Assembly (NCBI RefSeq): GCF_900104585.1
Contig: NZ_FNVX01000005.1
Location: 806,001-870,000, forward strand
Direction: 5' to 3'
DNA: 64,000 nt
Source of the DNA: Bacteroides ihuae
GTDB taxonomy: Bacteria; Bacteroidota; Bacteroidia; Bacteroidales; Bacteroidaceae
Shown one piece after another: positions 59,887 to 64,000 of this stretch. A model generated the notes under the pieces. That model was not told the DNA's origin. It was given only the letters and a program-made list of their open reading frames with translations, and made no database searches. A program made the position numbers and the translations under genes. The stretch's first letter is position 1. Each line of letters opens with the position of its first letter.

Positions 59887-60795
59887 CTAATTAAAAGTGT
59901 CTCCAATATAACACTTAAGTAGTTTAAAGTTGTAAGATGGCTGATAACTATCCATATAATAGAGCATTGAAATTCCTATTGATTTGCCATCACTACAAGC
60001 AATCTGCATCTTGTTATCATAAGATATGATCGTTCCTGCAGATGCTTTACTATCTCCTAATACTATGGCATCCATGATTTTCAGCTCTTGTTTATTCCAG
60101 AAAGTAATAGCTCCTTTGTTCCAAGGGTTGCAAGCTCTTGTCAGGTTACAAATATCACTAGCTGTCATGTGTTTCCAATCAATTGAAACATCCTGTAATA
60201 ATGGCCGTTTCTGAAAAGAAGGGTTAATGTGCTTTCTGTTTATTTCAATTAATGACAATCTATTCATAAGACATTGCAAGATAAAGAATGCTCCTTCTAC
60301 ACATAGCTCACTAAATAGTTGCATAACACTCCTAAAATTATAGTGTGCTTGGTTAGGGATCTCTTTTACCCATACTACAGCCCCTTCATCAAAGTTTTTA
60401 TTTAATCTATGAATAACCATTCCCAATTTTTCCACTCCATACTTTAATTGCCAGAATACAGGAACAGGACCTCTGAAAGCCGGTAATGGTCCAAAATGAA
60501 TATTGAATAGCTTAGCGGCTATATTCTTTAGCCTGTCTAGTTGAATCAATCGGCTATAACCAATTATAAAGCAGGCATCAAACTTTCCTTTTTCTATCCA
60601 TTCATAGATATCGTTAGTCTTATTTTTCTCCTCAATAAACGGTATATGAAACTGTTCTGCAAACGCTTTCACTTTTTGATTGGTAAATAAATCAGGTGAA
60701 GGTGAATAGAACAAGTACACTTGTATCCTCTGAGATACAAGTGTACCCATTAGTGGGATACAGCAATCAGAATCGGATATTATGCCAATATACAT
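59887..60795 (-). CDS. Formyltransferase-like protein of the lasso cluster
   Basis: A 302-residue protein of the methionyl-tRNA formyltransferase superfamily. The folate-dependent triad is visible: N98 and H100 in FNIHFGPLPAFRG and D136 in NFDEGAVV. It has a C-terminal domain of about 100 residues. It is not the housekeeping Fmt in layout (no IPKxxLxxP-type region that I can see), and it sits 77 bases before the precursor gene. A 10-formyl-THF-dependent formylation of the peptide or of an intermediate is an inference. Confidence 0.8.
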   Translation of the reverse strand: MYIGIISDSDCCIPLMGTLVSQRIQVYLFYSPSPDLFTNQKVKAFAEQFHIPFIEEKNKTNDIYEWIEKGKFDACFIIGYSRLIQLDRLKNIAAKLFNIHFGPLPAFRGPVPVFWQLKYGVEKLGMVIHRLNKNFDEGAVVWVKEIPNQAHYNFRSVMQLFSELCVEGAFFILQCLMNRLSLIEINRKHINPSFQKRPLLQDVSIDWKHMTASDICNLTRACNPWNKGAITFWNKQELKIMDAIVLGDSKASAGTIISYDNKMQIACSDGKSIGISMLYYMDSYQPSYNFKLLKCYIGDTFN

Positions 60796-60809
60796 AAACT
60801 CTTTTTTTA

Positions 60810-61355
60810 TTACTGATGTTCAGGATATAAGTTGTTCTCTATACAAATAATGTAGTTAATTGCCATGCAAGGCATTACATTTCCATGCATAACATTATTT
60901 CCTGTAGGCTGTATGGTCGTAAGATCAAGCGAGACTTTTTGGGGAGTTGTCGCCGTTTCCGGTAAGTATCCGGCAACTTGAGCATCGGGAGATGACATGG
61001 CTCCTAAGAAAGTAGACGAAGATGGTATTGTAGTACTAACTCCTGTCGTGTTTAGCATAACAGCATGGCTATGACTTGGCAGATTATTACTAGTAAGCGA
61101 TATATATTCTGCCCCTCCTTGCTCTCCTATACTACGAGGGGTAAGCCCTCTTCCCGTACCTTGTCCGACTAATAAGCGTCCTCTTAAATCGGGCAGATTA
61201 AAAGTTAAATTTCCTGAACCTCCATAAGTCTGGCCGATTAAGGCATATAAGGCTTGATATTCATTGATCGAAAGAGAAGCGCCGTTACATATACGCCAAT
61301 TAACAGGTGCATAATCTCCTGCAAATGCACGAATTTCTCCAATAAATCCTTCCAT
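60810..61355 (-). CDS. Tail-collar domain protein 3
   Basis: A 181-residue protein. FIGEIRAFAGDYAPVNWRICNGASLSINEYQALYALIGQTYGG followed by FNLPDLRGRLLVGQG is the phage tail-collar (microcystin-dependent-protein-like) pattern. A Ser/Thr-rich variable middle and the C-terminal PCMAINYIICIENNLYPEHQ follow. No signal peptide. Such proteins form trimeric fibre tips. It ends 14 bases before the formyltransferase gene. Confidence 0.85.
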   Translation of the reverse strand: MEGFIGEIRAFAGDYAPVNWRICNGASLSINEYQALYALIGQTYGGSGNLTFNLPDLRGRLLVGQGTGRGLTPRSIGEQGGAEYISLTSNNLPSHSHAVMLNTTGVSTTIPSSSTFLGAMSSPDAQVAGYLPETATTPQKVSLDLTTIQPTGNNVMHGNVMPCMAINYIICIENNLYPEHQ

Positions 61356-61387
61356 AGTTGTAATTTATTTTATTATTATATATGATC

Positions 61388-61921
61388 TCATGGTCTCGGA
61401 GGATAATATCCGTTTAAGGCTATACAATAGTTTACCACCGTATAGGGTTGCATGTTACTATGCGCTGTACCTCCACCAGAATTATCTATTGTTTCAGGGT
61501 TTAACGAAGTATTGGGAATGCTTGCTGTTGAATAGATGTTAATTACTTCTGATTCGATTGAGGTAACATTGGGTATGGCAAGCATGTTTGTTGAAATGGG
61601 TGAATCGCCTTGTGCAGCTTCCACATGCATTAAATGGTTGTGATTTGTCTGACCCATTGTAAGTGATAAACTTTCGACTCCACCTTCCATTCCCTGTTCG
61701 TAGTCTGCTCCCCCGAAACGGCCAGCATTCATTATAGTTCTTCCACATAAGTTAGGTAAAGCAAAGGTTGTTATTCCATCTCCGCCAAAATATTTACCTA
61801 ATAATGAGTAAAGTGCGACATATTGCTTTATCTGGAGCACTGTCCCATCACATAAGTGCCAATTTTTCGGTACGAAACCAAAGCTAAAAGTTCTAATTTC
61901 TCCAATATAGTTTTCTGACAT
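61388..61921 (-). CDS. Tail-collar domain protein 2
   Basis: A 177-residue paralogue of its two neighbours, started at 61921 (MSENYIGEIRTFSFGF) because that aligns with them; the upstream ATG would overlap the previous gene. Core pattern KNWHLCDGTVLQIKQYVALYSLLGKYFGGDGITTFALPNLCGR; ends QPYTVVNYCIALNGYYPPRP. Variable, Ser/Thr/Asn-rich middle. Confidence 0.85.
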   Translation of the reverse strand: MSENYIGEIRTFSFGFVPKNWHLCDGTVLQIKQYVALYSLLGKYFGGDGITTFALPNLCGRTIMNAGRFGGADYEQGMEGGVESLSLTMGQTNHNHLMHVEAAQGDSPISTNMLAIPNVTSIESEVINIYSTASIPNTSLNPETIDNSGGGTAHSNMQPYTVVNYCIALNGYYPPRP

Positions 61922-61947
61922 AATTGTATTCTTTATATAGTTTCTAA

Positions 61948-62532
61948 TTATTGAGGGCGCTGCGGATAATCTGCATCTGAAACACAAATGCAGTAACGAA
62001 TAGCTAGAAAAGGTGAACGATTTTCATGAGGAGCTATGATATTACTACCATATTCGCAATTAGCTATAGTTGCCGGATGTAGCGTCACAGGTGATTTAGA
62101 GACATCACGGTATGCAAGGGCCACAAGAGCCTTTGTATCTGATGCTCTTTTATAACTAACATTGCTAAGGTATGAGTCGCCGGTTGTTGACGGAACGCTT
62201 GTTCTTGCTGCATCGGCCCCTCCTTTACCTATAAAATTATGTATGTGAACTGGTAAATTAGCATCAGTAAGAGTTATACTCTCTGATCCGTATCTATGGT
62301 TAGGTAGATAGGTACTTCCATATTGATTATTGGTTCCGACTCCTACTAAAGCGGCTGCCTGAAGATTAGGCAGATTAAAATAGTTCCTATAATCTCCTCC
62401 ATAAGTCCATCCGATAATACTAAACAATGCCTGATACTGATTGATAGCTAAAGGTTGACCATAGCATGCATACCATCCTTGAGGAACAAAATTGTAGGGG
62501 AATGCCCTAATTTCTCCAATAAATGAATCCAT
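61948..62532 (-). CDS. Tail-collar domain protein 1
   Basis: A 194-residue protein starting MDSFIGEIRAFPYNFVPQGWYACYGQPLAINQYQALFSIIGWTYGG, then FNLPNLQAAALVGVG. It ends SPFLAIRYCICVSDADYPQRPQ. First gene of the reverse-strand unit leading to the lasso genes. No phage structural, packaging or integrase gene is near it. Confidence 0.85.
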   Translation of the reverse strand: MDSFIGEIRAFPYNFVPQGWYACYGQPLAINQYQALFSIIGWTYGGDYRNYFNLPNLQAAALVGVGTNNQYGSTYLPNHRYGSESITLTDANLPVHIHNFIGKGGADAARTSVPSTTGDSYLSNVSYKRASDTKALVALAYRDVSKSPVTLHPATIANCEYGSNIIAPHENRSPFLAIRYCICVSDADYPQRPQ

Positions 62533-62874
62533 AAGCTTAAATTTAAAAGGTTAATATTTTAAAAAAGGCTTTGTCATCTCCAATGAAAATATTCTTTCAT
62601 TGTTAAATGAACGTTTGTATTTATATGATAATTTTTTGCCTTATATTTCATTCCATGGAAATAAATATGTTTTTGAAAAAAGCGCATAGCAAAACTATTG
62701 TTTTTTTTTAAATAAGTAGTACGTTCTAAAAGGAAATATATATACTTATTTGGTGTTTAACGTTTATTTGCACTTTATTGTCGAAAATATGCACTATAAG
62801 AACTAATTTTGATGCTATGGTGTAATATTAGGTTATAGTATGCACATTTAAACTATAATAATAAAAAGTTGGAG
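62533..62874. other. Divergent control region of the lasso cluster
   Basis: A 342-base AT-rich spacer between the collar genes and the nucleotidyltransferase gene. It holds a reverse-strand box at 62690-62697. On the forward side TATGCAC occurs twice (62789-62795 and 62839-62845), with CTATAA and TTATAG close to the two copies. I see no further precursor-like gene on either strand. Confidence 0.5.
62690..62697 (-). promoter_or_regulatory. Candidate -7 box for the collar/lasso operon
   Basis: Reverse strand TAGTTTTG followed by C fits TAnnTTTG. It lies 158 bases before the first collar gene, so the leader would be long. No clear -33 element. Confidence 0.4.
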
Positions 62875-63888
62875 ATGGAATATACACGGGACATATTGTT
62901 TCAAAGGCATCGGCTTAGTCAACAGCAGATAGACCGATGGCTTGGTGAAAACCGTAGCGTGGAATTTATACAGAATAAGGTGAAACAGCTGAATGCAATG
63001 AAGTATTTTATAGCTGTAACAGACCGATTAAGAGATAATCTGATTTCGTTTATCTGTATAAAGGGACCACTTCTTTCTTACCGAATATACAATGATCCTA
63101 CGGTACGCTTTTCTCACGATATTGATCTGCTAATTAAACCGGAACAGCTTGACTCTACGCTAAATTTATTATTTGAAGATAATTTTCAATTTACGGAGGG
63201 AAATAGTTGGCCTTCGGAAAAGATAAAGCAGAATCTTATTACAAAGACTCTTCATCATGTCTCTTTGTATAATAAGGAGTCTAAGTTTTGTGTAGAGATT
63301 CATTGGACATTAATGAATGGTCTTCCTGTGAGTCAAAAAGAGTTGGCTAATCTGATTTCTCAGAATCTAACTATTCTTAATTATGCAGGTAGAGAATTTA
63401 CAGTACTAAATAGAGAGTTTGAGCTTCTTTATTTAATGATTCACGGTGCAAGACATGGATGGGCTAGACTAAAATGGTTGCTTGATATCAATGACTATCC
63501 GATGGAGGGGATAAATCTAGATTTACTAAACAGTTTTATAAAACAATTGCATGCGGAGCGAGTTACTGCGCAAACGAATTATTTTTTGAACAAATATTTT
63601 GGTAAACAATTACCTTTTCATGAGGCAGTTCATCTGCCTATTAGCTTAATAAATGGTGCTCAACAATGTATTGACAAGATAGATATAGAGAGTTTATCAA
63701 TAATCGACATTTTTCAAGATTTTCGATATAGATTAAATATGTTTTCTCAATGGTCATATAAATGGGAGATTTTTACTAACCTGTTGCTTAGTCCCGGTGA
63801 TATTGATGACCATTATTTTTCTTCCGAAATAATGTATTATATTTATCGTCCATATAGCTTTATAAAAAGGAGGGTACTACATGTCTGA
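62875..63888 (+). CDS. Nucleotidyltransferase-family protein of the lasso cluster
   Basis: A 337-residue protein, started at ATG 62875 (the upstream in-frame TTG is unlikely). ICIKGPLLSYRIYNDPTVRFSHDIDLLIKPE is the pol-beta-like motif (Gly, Ser and two Asp) of the NTP_transf_5 group, and HHVSLYNKESKFCVEIHWTL gives the third acidic position. Genes of this group often lie in lasso clusters that also have HprK-like kinases. Its role may be to add nucleotides or to act with the kinase; unknown. It overlaps the transporter ATG by 8 bases. Confidence 0.8.
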   Translation: MEYTRDILFQRHRLSQQQIDRWLGENRSVEFIQNKVKQLNAMKYFIAVTDRLRDNLISFICIKGPLLSYRIYNDPTVRFSHDIDLLIKPEQLDSTLNLLFEDNFQFTEGNSWPSEKIKQNLITKTLHHVSLYNKESKFCVEIHWTLMNGLPVSQKELANLISQNLTILNYAGREFTVLNREFELLYLMIHGARHGWARLKWLLDINDYPMEGINLDLLNSFIKQLHAERVTAQTNYFLNKYFGKQLPFHEAVHLPISLINGAQQCIDKIDIESLSIIDIFQDFRYRLNMFSQWSYKWEIFTNLLLSPGDIDDHYFSSEIMYYIYRPYSFIKRRVLHV

Positions 63889-64000
63889 AAATCGTTTCGT
63901 TAGAAAAAGTTTTGGCGTTTTCTTTCATCATCATCCAGCGAAAATTATCATTTTGTTTCTGATAACTTTGCTTCAAAGCTTCTGTCAGGGCATATCTATT
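63881..64000 (+). CDS. ABC transporter N-terminus (lasso D protein), runs off the right edge
   Basis: Only 40 codons are in the window: MSENRFVRKSFGVFFHHHPAKIIILFLITLLQSFCQGISI. A basic N-terminus and a first membrane helix fit a fused permease-ATPase exporter. In such clusters this protein exports the mature peptide and gives self-protection. The overlap ATGTCTGA with the nucleotidyltransferase shows coupling. Confidence 0.6.
   Translation, partial: MSENRFVRKSFGVFFHHHPAKIIILFLITLLQSFCQGISI

Noticed and set aside
60810..62532. Prophage, because of tail-collar domains
   Set aside because: No integrase, capsid, portal, terminase, lysis or other tail genes are present, and the genes are joined to a biosynthetic operon.

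Overview
The window is a chromosomal segment from a member of the Bacteroidales, most likely Bacteroides or a close relative. The evidence is the AT-rich DNA, repeated Bacteroidetes-type promoter boxes (TAnnTTTG just upstream of genes, with few clear Shine-Dalgarno sites), SusC-era style outer-membrane proteins and lipoproteins, and the Bacteroidetes ATP synthase gene order (beta, epsilon, membrane protein, a, c, b, delta, alpha, gamma).

Layout. 1-9.95 kb: a block of glutamine-using enzymes (gltB start, divergent from glmS, a long PurF-like amidotransferase, carA, carB), closed by a good terminator. 10-14.4 kb: a decayed accessory region with a Crp-type regulator, a histidine kinase fragment, a lipoprotein phosphoesterase plus outer-membrane protein pair, an ABC ATPase fragment and a MATE exporter; three copies of a TGTCTAA-N3-TTAGACA palindrome flank it. 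14.5-27 kb: HAD phosphatase, NDH-2, panB and an MFS transporter, then a reverse-strand rel, dgkA, GH95 fucosidase operon, then a DUF4301-like gene and purT. 27-34.6 kb: the complete F-type ATP synthase operon. 34.6-41.2 kb: a small secreted-protein gene cut by an IS256-family element (perfect 8-bp target duplication), a two-component system and a divergent outer-membrane receptor-like protein. 41.4-51.4 kb: fhs, acetyltransferases (one with an amber stop), PadR/PspC, a large kinase-like/beta-barrel protein, a lipoprotein, a Lys/Ala-rich small protein, nspC and a tRNA Gly-Leu-Leu-Gly array.

51.5-64 kb is the most interesting part. A sulfate-activation operon (TauE-like permease, cysD, cysN-cysC fusion) meets, tail to tail with only about 25 bp between, a reverse-strand RiPP cluster of lasso-peptide type. 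Reading in transcription order it has three tail-collar proteins, a formyltransferase, a 41-residue precursor, an HPr-kinase-like protein, a sulfotransferase, a PqqD-like RRE protein (B1), a transglutaminase-like protease (B2) and an asparagine-synthetase-like macrolactam synthetase (C). Divergent from it are a nucleotidyltransferase and an ABC transporter that runs off the window. The predicted product is a very hydrophilic lasso-type peptide ending in Ser, with dedicated kinase, sulfotransferase and possibly formyltransferase. The neighbouring cysD/cysNC genes would supply PAPS for the sulfotransferase. A hairpin just after the precursor gene would let the precursor be made in excess of its enzymes. 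The function statements are inferences from family resemblance; no searches were run.
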